Positions 8,765 to 18,545 are shown, numbered from the stretch's first letter. The stretch is DNA of 64,000 nucleotides from JANQLU01 sp964434955 (GCA_964434955.1 CAYSXI010000008.1:4394-68393); one strand, 5' to 3'. Numbers and translations: made by a program. Notes: generated by a model from the sequence alone, not told the origin.

Positions 8765-10606
8765 ATGGCGAAATTTGATCCTTACCTGAAATGGCTTGGA
8801 ATTCGCCACCCAGAACGCCCGCCGAATCATTATCGACTCTTGGGTATTGAAGATTTCGAAAGTGATCGCGAAGTCATTGCAGCGGCGGCTGACCGCCAGA
8901 TGGCCCATGTTCGTACTTTTCAAACCGGGCCGCATTCCGATGAAGCCCACCGTTTACTCAATGAATTGGCGATTGCACGCACCTGCCTCTTGGCGGAAGA
9001 AAGACGCCTGGCTTACGACGGCAGTCATTTGGGCCATTCCTTCGAATCGAAAAACCAACCGGCTGCAGAAACCGATTCCAAGCCATCGCCGGATGGAAAC
9101 GAATCGCTTGAGTTCGAAACGGCGGCTGACCGTGAAGCTGAACATGAACCCGTTCGCGTACGCAAGACAACTGCGTTGTTCGGTGCCTCCGTTTTGTCGA
9201 CGATCATCGGGGTTGGACTTGCCATCTATTTTGGGATTCTGGCCAATCGCAAGGCAGAGGAAGTCGTTAACATCGAGAACCAACTCGACCGGGTGAATTC
9301 CGAGGTCGAATCCGTGAGGCAGAAATTTGCTCGCGCCCAAAAGAACACCCGGTCTCAAAACAAAGCGAATGATCGTCAGCTTCGTCAATTAAAAAACGAC
9401 TTGTCGAAACGGGAAGCCCAGATATTTCGTTTGAAACAACAAGTTCGTGACTTGGAGCCGCTAAAAGGAAACGCGGCCAATGTTGACGACCTCACTCGTC
9501 GACTCGACGAGTTGATGGGCAGCTTGCGATTGGCCGAGTTGCAGAAACAGCAACTCGTTGAAACGCTGCTTTCCGCGAAAGGCGAAGCAAAACTTATCGT
9601 CTATCGTCAGTTCATTCGAAACAGTTTTGATCGAATCAAGGAATCCAAATGGGATGAGGCCAGGGCCACGCTTGATTCAATTGACAAAGAAATGCGAGGC
9701 TGGGAATGGCACGCATTGGACCACTTGGTTGCCTCCGAGCAGAACAACTTGGGACGCTTGAAATTGACGGCCAAGGGTCCCATTGTCTCTGATCGGGAAG
9801 ACCGATTCGTGTTCACCCGGGGAGCACGATTCATTTCGCGATACACCATTGGCAAGAACATCTATCGCGAGTCAGAAAGATTCAGGATCTCTCCATCGTT
9901 AGACAATTTCCAGTTTCGCCTTCTCGACGACGGAAAAACAATTGTTGTGGTTGGGACCCGGTCCGGGAAGGTGTATAGCCAACTCGTCGACATCGAAACC
10001 ATGCGCGTCGGCGAGTTTTCGGATGTTCGCGGCAGCCTTGCCGGCTTCGAACCGAAGGGCGGCTTTCTGGTGACCAGTGAAAATGAAATCCCACTCGAAT
10101 TTCATGGTGGCGCTCGCATTCAAACGGGAAAGCTGAGCGGCGAAAAGATATTTGCCTTTAATGGGGAAGTCTTCTTCGGTTGCACCCGAAAGAAAGATCG
10201 GGTCGAGTGTCGTTTTGCTCCGGATGTGGACATCACCGAAGAAGCGTTTGAATTGCAGATTGGTCGGCCCCCCGCGATTCCCAGGGTCCATGTTGGTGGT
10301 GACGTCCTGATTGCACACTTCGTTGCCGAAAACAAAATCTACGTATTCGAACGACTTGACGGAAAGTATCTTCTGCAAGGCGATTATCCAATTCCAAACT
10401 CGATGCTGGACCTGGCGATCGACCCGAAAACCAAACGCGTATTTTGTCTGTACTCCCGTCACATCTCGGTATGTGATCTTTATAGTGGATTCGAGTATTT
10501 CAGAATTCCATATACCGCGGGAAGTTATCTCTATTTCAATCGCCACACCGGCACGCTTTACGCATCGGGCACCCGTACGGTGATGCAAGCCTTATCCTCC
10601 AGGTAG
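8765..10606 (+). CDS. J-domain-like membrane protein with coiled coil and probable propeller
   Basis: The product is about 613 aa. Residues 1-85 start with FDPYLKWLGI and continue with HYRLLGI, a helical pair and RRLAYD, the layout of the J-domain-like cap seen on planctomycete kinase/WD40 proteins; the HPD motif is absent, so DnaK stimulation is not expected. A membrane helix lies at about 137-160 (ASVLSTIIGVGLAIYFGIL). A long coiled coil follows (about 165-285). The segment RGWEWHALDHL (about 305) typically precedes WD40-like propellers in this phylum, and the remaining 300 residues are beta-rich. An upstream ATG at 8744 would add seven residues; 8765 is preferred because the protein then begins at the conserved segment. 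The role is unknown; a membrane scaffold is a guess. Confidence 0.6.
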   Translation: MAKFDPYLKWLGIRHPERPPNHYRLLGIEDFESDREVIAAAADRQMAHVRTFQTGPHSDEAHRLLNELAIARTCLLAEERRLAYDGSHLGHSFESKNQPAAETDSKPSPDGNESLEFETAADREAEHEPVRVRKTTALFGASVLSTIIGVGLAIYFGILANRKAEEVVNIENQLDRVNSEVESVRQKFARAQKNTRSQNKANDRQLRQLKNDLSKREAQIFRLKQQVRDLEPLKGNAANVDDLTRRLDELMGSLRLAELQKQQLVETLLSAKGEAKLIVYRQFIRNSFDRIKESKWDEARATLDSIDKEMRGWEWHALDHLVASEQNNLGRLKLTAKGPIVSDREDRFVFTRGARFISRYTIGKNIYRESERFRISPSLDNFQFRLLDDGKTIVVVGTRSGKVYSQLVDIETMRVGEFSDVRGSLAGFEPKGGFLVTSENEIPLEFHGGARIQTGKLSGEKIFAFNGEVFFGCTRKKDRVECRFAPDVDITEEAFELQIGRPPAIPRVHVGGDVLIAHFVAENKIYVFERLDGKYLLQGDYPIPNSMLDLAIDPKTKRVFCLYSRHISVCDLYSGFEYFRIPYTAGSYLYFNRHTGTLYASGTRTVMQALSSR

Positions 10607-10706
10607 CGAGAATCTGTGCACTTTGAGTCGTCTTGATTTTGACTCGTCTCCAATAACAACCATCACCACGTAGGATTTTCGTTGATTGAATCGTTGATCC
10701 ATGGCC

Positions 10707-10715
10707 TGTTAGAAT
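10707..10715 (+). promoter_or_regulatory. Candidate extended -10 element upstream of glnE
   Basis: TG-T-TAGAAT matches an extended -10 box and lies 62 bp before the glnE start. No good -35 hexamer is visible at the expected distance, which is tolerated for extended -10 promoters. This rests on motif matching only. Confidence 0.3.
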
Positions 10716-10776
10716 AGGCCGCCACGAATCAACACGTGTTCGGTTTCAAGCGCTAGGAAAGCTCGGCACAAAGGTA

Positions 10777-13700
10777 ATGTCGCGACTGATTGAATCCATC
10801 GGCCAGCCGGAACTTGCGTCCTGGCGGCTGCGCGATCGCGAAAGATCGATGGCCAACTTGGCGTCTCTTTCTCAACTGATCCCGCATGACGAACTTGCGG
10901 CCGCCTTTGCGACGCGGTTGTCAAAAATCATGCCGACCGTGAGCGATCCGGACATGGTTTTGAATAATCTCGACCGCTTTCTCGCTGAATCACGCAGTCC
11001 GTTTAGCACGTTTTCGCTTTTCGAACGCGACCCGACGGCACTTTCGGTTTTGATTCGCATCTTTTCCAGCAGCCAGTATCTGAGTGATTTGTTGATTCGG
11101 GACCGGGAGGCCTTTGACGCGCTAAGACTTACCGAGGGACATCCGGTACCACGGGAAGCTTTGATTGACGCCATCCTTCAGGAAACGGCCGAGATCGAGG
11201 ACTTTGGCCAGATGGTGCTTTCGAGTCGACGGTTCAAGCAGCGCGAGATCTTGCGGATTGCGTTCGGAGACTTGGTAGCCGGGCAGGACATCCGGGAAAT
11301 TACCGAACAGATTTCATATCTGGCCGACGCCATTTGCCACGCAGCCGCAAACTTTGTTGAGAAATCACTAACGAAAAAATTTGGTGCGCCCAGGTTGCGC
11401 GATGGGAATTCCTGTGCCTATACGATTTTCGCCTTGGGAAAACTGGGCGGCGCCGAACTGAATTATTCAAGCGATATCGATCTGATATTTGTTTATGAGC
11501 AGGAAGGCCAAACGGATTCCGGGAAGCGCACCAATCGTCAGTTTTTTGATCGAATGGCCCAGGAGTTCACACGACTACTGACCGAGCCGTCCGCGCTCGG
11601 CGCCGCCTACCGGGTTGATTGGCGTCTGCGGCCGGAAGGCAAACAGGGGCCCATGACCTCCCACTCCGATGCTTTCCTTCGTTACTACGAACACAAAGGC
11701 CGAAACTGGGAACGGCAGGCGATGGTCAAGGCGCGACCGGTTGCTGGCGACGAAGCGTTTGGAAACAGGGTACTGCAAAAACTGGAGCCCTGGATTTACA
11801 CGTCTCGATTGTCCGGCGGCGATATCGAGAGCATGAAAGCCCTGAAGCGGAAGATCGAAAGAAAGACATTGATCGATGGCGATGAAGTCCACAATGTAAA
11901 GACGGGGTTCGGCGGAATCCGCGACATCGAGTTTACGATCCAGTTCCTTCAGTTGCTCAACGGCAACACCTCAAAACGCGTTCGTACGAACAACACCCTC
12001 GAAGCGATTGCGCGACTTGAGACGGCCGGTTGCTTGACGATGCAAGAGTATCAGATTCTTGACAAGAACTATTGCTGGTTGCGGGCCGTGGAACATCGAC
12101 TTCAAATCATGTTCGATCTTCAAACGCATACGCTTCCCGAAGAGCCTTCCGAGTTGGCCAAGGTGGCAATGCGAATGGGCTATACCGGTGACAAGCGATC
12201 ATCGGCGCTTGATAAGTTTCGTGCGGACTGGGCACAGATCAAAGATTTGAATCGAGGGATTCTGCAACATTTGCTGAGCGACGCATTCGGAAGTGAGGCG
12301 GACAAGCATGTGCCCCCCGAAGTCGATCTTGTTTTCGATCCGGAACCGGAACGCGAGTGGGCGGACGAGGTTCTTTCAAAATACCGTTTTCGCGATACCG
12401 GAAATGCACTCAAGAATTTGAACGCGCTCGCCAGCGAAACAACTCGGTTTCTCTCTTCTCGACGTTGCCGACATTTTCTTGCCGCGATCGCGCCTGATCT
12501 GCTTGCCGAAATCGGAAGGACGCCCAACCCCGATCAAACACTGGTTCATTTGCGCTCGGTCAGCGATTCCATCGGAGGAAAAGGAACGCTGTGGGAGCTG
12601 TTTTCGATTCATCCTCCTTCGATGAAGCTTTACGTCAAGCTTTGTTCGACCTGCGACTACTTGACCGAAATACTCTCCCGAGATCCGGGGATGGTCGACA
12701 GTTTGACCGACAGCCTGACGATGGGCGACTTGCCTTCATTTGATTTCTTGAAACAATCGATCGCCTGGCTGTCCCAAAATGCGGAAGACATTGTGCCGAT
12801 TCTTCATGCGTTCAAGAACGACCAGCATCTTCGCGTTGGGGTGCGCGATATTGTCGGTCAGGATTCCATCCGGGAAACGCATCGCGCGCTTTCCGATATT
12901 GCCGAAGTCATTTTGCATAGCGCGGCCGACCATTGTTTGCAGAAGGCGATCGCAAAGTATGGGCCGCCAACCATCCAGGGTGGCGATTGCGAGCTGGTGA
13001 TCCTGGCGCTCGGAAAGCTTGGCGGTCGGCAGCCGAATTATCACAGCGACCTTGATGTCGTTTTTCTTTACCAGGGAGACGGGCAGACGCGGGGATCCAA
13101 TCCGACATCCAATCAGCACTTTTTTAGCGAGCTTGGCGCGAAAATCATCAATGTGATCTCAAGCGCTGGTCCGCTTGGAAAAATTTACGATATCGATTGT
13201 CGCTTGAGACCGACAGGCAAAAGCGGGGCGTTGGCAATTTCGTTTCAGGAATTTGCACGGTACTTCGATTCCGGCGACGCCCGCAGTTGGGAACGTTTGG
13301 CCATGTGTAAGGCTCGTCCAGTCTACGGGTCGTCGATCGCGCGAAAGCAGGCAGCCCACCTGGCGACCAATGCCATCCAATCGCGCCCGTGGAATAAGCA
13401 GACACTGGAAGACCTGCGCGAGATGAGAATTCGAATGCAGGAGAACTGCTCGTCCAGAAATTTGAAACGCGCGGAAGGCGGAACCGTCGACGTCGAATTC
13501 ATTATTCAGATGCTCCAATTGAAGCACGGTCGGATTTGCCCGGAAGTATTGCAGAGCGGGGCACTTCTGGCTGCGGAACGCTTGATGCAGCACGGCTACC
13601 TGTCGACGATCGACTTTGAGACCTTGAGCAGTTCCTACTCTTTTCTAAGACATATCGAATCGCGAATTCGATTGATGAACACGGCCGCCCGTCATGAATT

Positions 13701-13833
13701 TCCCGACGATAAAGACGAGCTGGCGCGGCTTGCCTATCTCCAGGGGTTCGCCAACCCGGAGGAACTTCGCCAACAAGTCGAATCTTGCCGGCAACAGAAT
13801 CGCAGGCTTTTTGACAAGTTCTTTTCGCAATAG
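10777..13833 (+). CDS. glnE: Bifunctional glutamine synthetase adenylyltransferase/adenylyl-removing enzyme
   Basis: The product is 1018 aa, a little longer than the roughly 950 of Escherichia coli GlnE. Two tandem nucleotidyltransferase modules are visible. The first has LGKLGGAELNYSSDIDL with metal-binding D233 and D235. The second has LGKLGGRQPNYHSDLDV with D758 and D760. Each is followed by an all-helical GlnE-associated region containing the R-R-P-x-G segments (RLRPEGKQGP, RLRPTGKSG). In the known family the N-terminal half removes AMP from glutamine synthetase and the C-terminal half adds it, under control of PII. Neither the substrate GlnA nor PII is in the window. The start ATG follows AAAGG closely. 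Confidence 0.95.
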   Translation: MSRLIESIGQPELASWRLRDRERSMANLASLSQLIPHDELAAAFATRLSKIMPTVSDPDMVLNNLDRFLAESRSPFSTFSLFERDPTALSVLIRIFSSSQYLSDLLIRDREAFDALRLTEGHPVPREALIDAILQETAEIEDFGQMVLSSRRFKQREILRIAFGDLVAGQDIREITEQISYLADAICHAAANFVEKSLTKKFGAPRLRDGNSCAYTIFALGKLGGAELNYSSDIDLIFVYEQEGQTDSGKRTNRQFFDRMAQEFTRLLTEPSALGAAYRVDWRLRPEGKQGPMTSHSDAFLRYYEHKGRNWERQAMVKARPVAGDEAFGNRVLQKLEPWIYTSRLSGGDIESMKALKRKIERKTLIDGDEVHNVKTGFGGIRDIEFTIQFLQLLNGNTSKRVRTNNTLEAIARLETAGCLTMQEYQILDKNYCWLRAVEHRLQIMFDLQTHTLPEEPSELAKVAMRMGYTGDKRSSALDKFRADWAQIKDLNRGILQHLLSDAFGSEADKHVPPEVDLVFDPEPEREWADEVLSKYRFRDTGNALKNLNALASETTRFLSSRRCRHFLAAIAPDLLAEIGRTPNPDQTLVHLRSVSDSIGGKGTLWELFSIHPPSMKLYVKLCSTCDYLTEILSRDPGMVDSLTDSLTMGDLPSFDFLKQSIAWLSQNAEDIVPILHAFKNDQHLRVGVRDIVGQDSIRETHRALSDIAEVILHSAADHCLQKAIAKYGPPTIQGGDCELVILALGKLGGRQPNYHSDLDVVFLYQGDGQTRGSNPTSNQHFFSELGAKIINVISSAGPLGKIYDIDCRLRPTGKSGALAISFQEFARYFDSGDARSWERLAMCKARPVYGSSIARKQAAHLATNAIQSRPWNKQTLEDLREMRIRMQENCSSRNLKRAEGGTVDVEFIIQMLQLKHGRICPEVLQSGALLAAERLMQHGYLSTIDFETLSSSYSFLRHIESRIRLMNTAARHEFPDDKDELARLAYLQGFANPEELRQQVESCRQQNRRLFDKFFSQ

Positions 13834-14167
13834 AAGACAAGGAAGTTCGCGCTTTCCCTCGGGGCCGGCTGAAGTGAGCATTGCCGTTGCGGAGCAGATA
13901 ATGATTTGACGATTTTGCCCGAACGCCTCGATGGGCCCTCGTTCATGTCCGACCGATCAAAACGGGACAAAACGCTATATTTCAGGGCGAAAACCGATGT
14001 TTTTTGGATCCTGGGAGTCTCTTTGGTCGTCGAAGTGTAACGATCCGACGTTAAGTATTTTGTCGGTGTGTGATGCGGGAACAGTAGAAGGTTCCGCCGG
14101 TCAAAATCGATCTTTTGGTCGGTTGTCGACGTAGGATTATTATGGTGCTTGAACGGGGAATACTTCG
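13834..14167. other. Leader of the kinase-ECF operon, no gene seen
   Basis: This 334-bp gap between glnE and the kinase gene has no open frame with coding character. It should hold the glnE terminator and the promoter of the kinase-ECF operon, but no convincing hairpin or -35/-10 pair was found. GGGGA about 8 nt before ATG 14168 is a good ribosome site. Confidence 0.4.
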
Positions 14168-16132
14168 ATGATTCAAAAGTGTCCTGATGCTGGCATGTTG
14201 GCCGCTTTCTCTGTCGGTGATCTCAACGACGACGAGTTCCTGTTTCTTGTTGAGCACTTGAGCAGTTGTTCCCGGTGCGAGCAAGCTTTGACCCAATTGG
14301 ATTCGCATCATGACCCGCTGGTCGAACGGATACAAATCGCGGGTGCGGCCGGGACCAAGGATCTTTCGACCGCGGTGAGTCGTTGCGAACAGGAAGTACT
14401 TGATGCTTTGGAGAACCCGGTTCGTTGCGATGTCTCGTTCGACGCCGGCAAGCATTATTCACGAATTCTGAAGTCAGGGAGTTGTCGTCTAGGGCGATTC
14501 GAGCTTCTGGAGGAAGTCGGAGTTGGTTCATTTGGCCATGTGTTCCGGGCACTCGACACGGAGCTCAATCGAACGGTCGCGGTGAAAATTCAGCGAGCCG
14601 GGGCTGTTGCGACCGACGATGAGGCCAAGCGATTTTTGCGAGAGGCCCGCAGCACGGCGTCGCTCAAGCATCCTTGGATTGTTTCACTTTTTGATACCGG
14701 TCAAACGGAAGACGGGGTTTGCTTTCTGGTCACCGAGTTTGTCGAAGGGCAAACGCTGGAATCGAAACTTCGTAAAGAATCTTTCTCTTTTCATGAGTCG
14801 GCTGAGCTTTTGGCGCAGATTTGTGACGCGATGCACTACGCTCACGAGCAAGGCGTGATTCATCGGGATATCAAACCCTCAAACATTCTCATCGACAAAG
14901 AGGGCCTGCCTCATGTGGCTGACTTTGGGTTGGCCAAGCGAGACACGGCCGAGACGGCGATGACTTCCGAGGGCCAGGTGATGGGGACGCCGGCCTACAT
15001 GTCGCCGGAAGTCGCGCGCGGTGATTCGAATCAGGCGGATGCGCGCTCCGACATTTACGGCGTTGGCGTCATGCTTTACGAGATGCTTACGGGTGAACAA
15101 CCATTTCAAGGAACCAAGCGAATTGTCCTGCTGCAGGTATTGGAGAACGAACCGCGTCACCCTCGACAACTCAACGAAAAGATTCCTCGCGATCTGGAAA
15201 CCATTTGTTTGAAAGCCATGTCCAAGGCTTCCAGTCGCCGATATGCGACGGCAGGTGACTTTGCTTCCGACCTCCGCAACTTTGCCGCAGGCGAGCCAAT
15301 TGCAGCCAGGCCCGTGAGTCGCGTTGAAAAGTTTTTTCGTTGGTGCAAAAAGTATCCTTTCGCAGCGGCGTTGTTCATTGGCATTACGCTAAGTTCGGCC
15401 GCCGGATTCGCCTATTTGAAATATTTGAACACCTGGTTTGTCGAAGAGATGGCTTTGGATCATGCGAGGCTTTATTCCGACATGATGGACGAGTTCAGTC
15501 AGACCTACAGTGACGTTCGAACCGACTACATGACGCATTCGGATCCAGCCAACAACCCACCGCCGCTTCCAGCGACCATGCAAATTGAAGTCGCGGAACG
15601 TATCAGTTGCGACAACAAGATGGAAGTACGAATATTCAGCGAACATTCGTTCCGAGAAGAACTTCGGCCACGTGACAAGTTTGAGATCAATACGCTCGCC
15701 CGATTCAAAGAGATGATTGCCGACCCCGAATCGAGAAAAACAAGGCCCTCACCGGACCCGGTTTGGACGGTGAAGCCGGACAAGGAGAAGACCGAACATT
15801 TTCCCTTCGGCGAGATCGATCGAAGCAACCAGCTGGAGTACTTTGAGTTCATCGAAATTGATGACCGCCCCTATTTGAAATACGCCCGAGCCCAAGTCAT
15901 GGAAAGCAGTTGTGTGGAATGTCACAACGAACATTCCAATACACCGAAAGCCGATTGGAAAGAAGGCGATCTCGCCGGTGTCTTTTCATTGACACGGCCT
16001 CTGGATCGCGACATTCGACGAGCCCGTTCGGGTTTTCAGGGCGCGTCGCTATTGATGTTGACCATCGCATTGTTTTTGACGCTTTGTGGCATCGCCTTGG
16101 CTTACCAGGTAAAACGCAAATCAATCGCATGA
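14168..16132 (+). CDS. Membrane Ser/Thr kinase with N-terminal zinc-finger-like segment and periplasmic DUF3365-like haem sensor
   Basis: The product is 654 aa. The first 40 residues have the spacing of anti-sigma zinc-finger segments (HLSSCSRC). A Hanks kinase domain follows (about 111-370): glycine loop GVGSFG, VAVK Lys K140, HRDIKPSN with D234, DFG D252, and the GTPAYMSPE activation segment. A transmembrane helix lies at about 396-417. The extracytoplasmic part (about 430-615) matches DUF3365/Tll0287-type sensors and contains a c-type haem motif CVECH (C582, C585, H586). A second helix (about 626-648) ends the protein. The stop overlaps the ATG of the ECF sigma gene by 4 bp, so the two are translationally coupled. 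A redox or ligand signal read outside and passed through the kinase to the sigma factor is inferred. Confidence 0.85.
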   Translation: MIQKCPDAGMLAAFSVGDLNDDEFLFLVEHLSSCSRCEQALTQLDSHHDPLVERIQIAGAAGTKDLSTAVSRCEQEVLDALENPVRCDVSFDAGKHYSRILKSGSCRLGRFELLEEVGVGSFGHVFRALDTELNRTVAVKIQRAGAVATDDEAKRFLREARSTASLKHPWIVSLFDTGQTEDGVCFLVTEFVEGQTLESKLRKESFSFHESAELLAQICDAMHYAHEQGVIHRDIKPSNILIDKEGLPHVADFGLAKRDTAETAMTSEGQVMGTPAYMSPEVARGDSNQADARSDIYGVGVMLYEMLTGEQPFQGTKRIVLLQVLENEPRHPRQLNEKIPRDLETICLKAMSKASSRRYATAGDFASDLRNFAAGEPIAARPVSRVEKFFRWCKKYPFAAALFIGITLSSAAGFAYLKYLNTWFVEEMALDHARLYSDMMDEFSQTYSDVRTDYMTHSDPANNPPPLPATMQIEVAERISCDNKMEVRIFSEHSFREELRPRDKFEINTLARFKEMIADPESRKTRPSPDPVWTVKPDKEKTEHFPFGEIDRSNQLEYFEFIEIDDRPYLKYARAQVMESSCVECHNEHSNTPKADWKEGDLAGVFSLTRPLDRDIRRARSGFQGASLLMLTIALFLTLCGIALAYQVKRKSIA

Positions 16133-16761
16133 AACGGGAACTAGCAGAATCCGTCCGCATGAGCGAAATCGACTCCGTCCGCGGTTCGACTTCACGGAGC
16201 CTGCTTGCGCGGCTGAAAAAAAACCAGCCACCCGCCTGGCGCGACCTGGTCCATCTTTATTCGCCCCTGATATTCTTTTGGGCACGAAAATCGGGTTTGC
16301 CTGAATCCGAATGTGCCGACGTCATTCAAGAAGTCTTCCGCAGTGTTTTTACAAACATCGCCAAGTTTCGCAAAGAAAAAAAGTGCGACACGTTTCGCGG
16401 TTGGCTAAGGACGATCACTCGAAACAAGGTGCTCGATCATTTTCGACGAAAGGAAGGCTCTCCGGATGCGGTTGGCGGAACGGAAGCAACTTCGAGAATG
16501 GCTCAGAACGTTGGGCTGGATGACGAGTTGGAAGGGGACGAACAAGCCCTGGCGGCAGAACACGCTCTCTTCATGCGAGCCATCGAAATGATTCGAGATG
16601 AGTTCAAGCCGCAAACCTGGAACGCCTTTTGGAAAGTCGTCGTGGAAGGGAAAACAGCAGTCGAAGTGGCCGACGAACTTGGCATTCAGTCGGGAACGGT
16701 TCGCGTCGCCAAATCACGCGTCCTCAAAAAGCTGCGTCAACAACTGGGCGAACAGAACTAA
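16129..16761 (+). CDS. ECF-family RNA polymerase sigma factor
   Basis: The product is 210 aa. Region 2 is recognisable (AWRDLVHLYSPLIFFWARKS, then DVIQEVFRSVF and FRGWLRTITRNKVLDHFRR), and region 4 has the helix-turn-helix VADELGIQSGTVRVAKSRVL. ATG 16129 overlaps the kinase stop codon (ATGA) and is chosen for that coupling; ATG 16159 (MSEIDSV) would give 200 aa. No separate anti-sigma gene follows. In planctomycetes, ECF factors encoded beside Ser/Thr kinases are an established class, so control by the co-encoded kinase through its zinc-finger-like N-terminus or by phosphorylation is likely but not shown. Confidence 0.9.
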   Translation: MKRELAESVRMSEIDSVRGSTSRSLLARLKKNQPPAWRDLVHLYSPLIFFWARKSGLPESECADVIQEVFRSVFTNIAKFRKEKKCDTFRGWLRTITRNKVLDHFRRKEGSPDAVGGTEATSRMAQNVGLDDELEGDEQALAAEHALFMRAIEMIRDEFKPQTWNAFWKVVVEGKTAVEVADELGIQSGTVRVAKSRVLKKLRQQLGEQN

Positions 16762-16888
16762 GATTGACGGCGCTGCGACAAACGGGCTTGGGATAAACGA
16801 CTGTGTCCGCCTGTGCTCAGCCGGAGGCGCCCCGCCCGGGAGATCCCGGCAACCTGCGCAGCCGGTGTTTCAGGGAAATCAAGACGTG

Positions 16889-16901
16889 TTGTGTCACACA
16901 A
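16889..16901. promoter_or_regulatory. 13-bp palindrome, possible operator
   Basis: TTGTGT-C-ACACAA is a perfect inverted repeat with a single central base. It lies 136 bp ahead of the radical SAM gene that opens the next operon. The spacer also holds a G+C-rich hairpin (CCGGGAGATCCCGG, 16838-16851) followed by CAACC. No known regulator can be assigned. Confidence 0.3.
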
Positions 16902-17036
16902 TCATACAACCAGGGTTTTCTTAGGTCGCAGGGGATCTCGCCGAAGGGCCGACACCGAGCTCTCAAAAGAATGTAACGCTGAATCGTTATATCGGTACCG
17001 ACCGTGGCCATAATGCGAGAACTTCCAGGTGAACCT

Positions 17037-18545
17037 ATGCGTATCGATCCTTCTCATTCGGGTACTTTGGCATCCGCAATTCCCAAATCGGGCCGGGGCC
17101 AATTGTTGGATTCTCGGTATCCCGAGTTAGCAAGCAATACCATCGACTACTGGATGCTTCCTGACGATACGGCGATGACGCGAGAGCGCATCGAGAATGC
17201 CATGGAGCAGTCACCGGTTCTCGAGGACGCATCGCTTCAGATCTATGTCCACGTTCCCTTCTGCGCCCAACGATGCCGGTTTTGCGCTTTTTCGGGCGGC
17301 AACGATTTGAACTTCAAACAGGCGGAGCGTTACTCCCGCTTGGTGATGAACCAGGTTGATGACTTGATCAACCGGATCCCGATCAAAGGCCATCCCATTC
17401 GCTCAATCAATATCGGCGGAGGAAGTCCCGATCTGGTAGGCACCCATATCGGATATATGCTCAAGCGATTGAGGGGCTTGCCCGGTTGCCACGACGATAC
17501 CGAAATCTCGGTCGAATTTACTTTGAGCACCGCGTCGCGGGAGTTCATCGACTTGTTAGCCGATTACGAAGTAACCAAGGCTTCCTTTGGAATTCAATCG
17601 TTGAATCCCGAAGTACGAAAACACATGCGGCAGCCCAAAACCCTGAAACATCTTGAGCAGATTCTCACTTGGATTGACGGACGCATTCCTGTGGTCAACG
17701 CGGATCTGATCACGGGCCTTCCCGGGCAAACGCTTCAGGTGGTTCAATCGGACCTCCGACAATTGATGGAAGATCCTCGGGTCAACGCCATCAGTTCTTA
17801 CTTGTTGACGCCGGGTGCAGCTCCATCCATGTTGGCCGCGATCAACCAGGAAGTCATTCCGCCTTCGCCTGCGTTCTCGGACCAGGCCATGATGCGGCTC
17901 CAGACTTATGGAACTTTTCTGCGAAACGGTTGGACGCGACGTGGAACGAACACCTATGTCGATCCAAGCTCCATGTCAGAAAGACATTTGAACATGATCG
18001 CTGGAAACGAGTGCATTGGCACGAGCCACTATCAGGCATTCTTGATCGGCGCGGGACCTCAGGCGATTTCCTGTTTTCCCGGAGCCCGGGTTGAGAATCA
18101 CGTGAACATAAAAACCTGGGCAGAGGCGATCGACGATGGCGGTAACCCCTACCACCTTCCCAAGTGCAGTGACAACCATCAAAAAGACACTGCTCTATGG
18201 GTGTTCCCGCTTCGTTGGGAAGGCCTGCCGCAAAAACACGTCGATTGGATGCGCGCCAACGGAGCATTAAGTGATCGACAGGAACGACTTCTCAAGGAGT
18301 TTGAACAGGAAGGATTGATCGTTCGCAATGAACGCGGCTACGAGCTTTCGATTCTCGGAGAGGTGTTCATGGGATGCCTGGTCCGCGACCTCAAAGGCGA
18401 ATTGGGGCGTGCGGCGGTGGATCAATATATCGAAGAAGGAAAAGCGTTGGGCCGCGCGATATCAGCAGGGGTCGTGCCCGACGAAAACATGGCCAACAAT
18501 CGGCAATTGGCAGAAACGTTGATCCAGGGAAAGGGATTTGATTGA
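17037..18545 (+). CDS. HemN/HemW-like radical SAM protein
   Basis: The product is about 502 aa. The motif YVHVPFCAQRCRFCAF has the radical SAM cluster cysteines C76, C80 and C83 (CX3CX2C), followed by the glycine-rich NIGGGSP segment. The layout matches the oxygen-independent coproporphyrinogen oxidase-like superfamily, including the HemN-type C-terminal region. This superfamily also includes HemW haem chaperones and radical SAM methyltransferases, so the substrate cannot be fixed. AGGTGA lies 4 nt before ATG 17037; GTG 17004 and ATG 17013 are alternatives. The stop overlaps the ATG of the MFS gene (TGATG), so it opens a four-gene operon. Confidence 0.8.
   Translation: MRIDPSHSGTLASAIPKSGRGQLLDSRYPELASNTIDYWMLPDDTAMTRERIENAMEQSPVLEDASLQIYVHVPFCAQRCRFCAFSGGNDLNFKQAERYSRLVMNQVDDLINRIPIKGHPIRSINIGGGSPDLVGTHIGYMLKRLRGLPGCHDDTEISVEFTLSTASREFIDLLADYEVTKASFGIQSLNPEVRKHMRQPKTLKHLEQILTWIDGRIPVVNADLITGLPGQTLQVVQSDLRQLMEDPRVNAISSYLLTPGAAPSMLAAINQEVIPPSPAFSDQAMMRLQTYGTFLRNGWTRRGTNTYVDPSSMSERHLNMIAGNECIGTSHYQAFLIGAGPQAISCFPGARVENHVNIKTWAEAIDDGGNPYHLPKCSDNHQKDTALWVFPLRWEGLPQKHVDWMRANGALSDRQERLLKEFEQEGLIVRNERGYELSILGEVFMGCLVRDLKGELGRAAVDQYIEEGKALGRAISAGVVPDENMANNRQLAETLIQGKGFD

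Noticed and set aside
16838..16873. SAM riboswitch
   Set aside because: Only short fragments resemble the conserved core, so it is kept as a weak finding and not annotated as a riboswitch.
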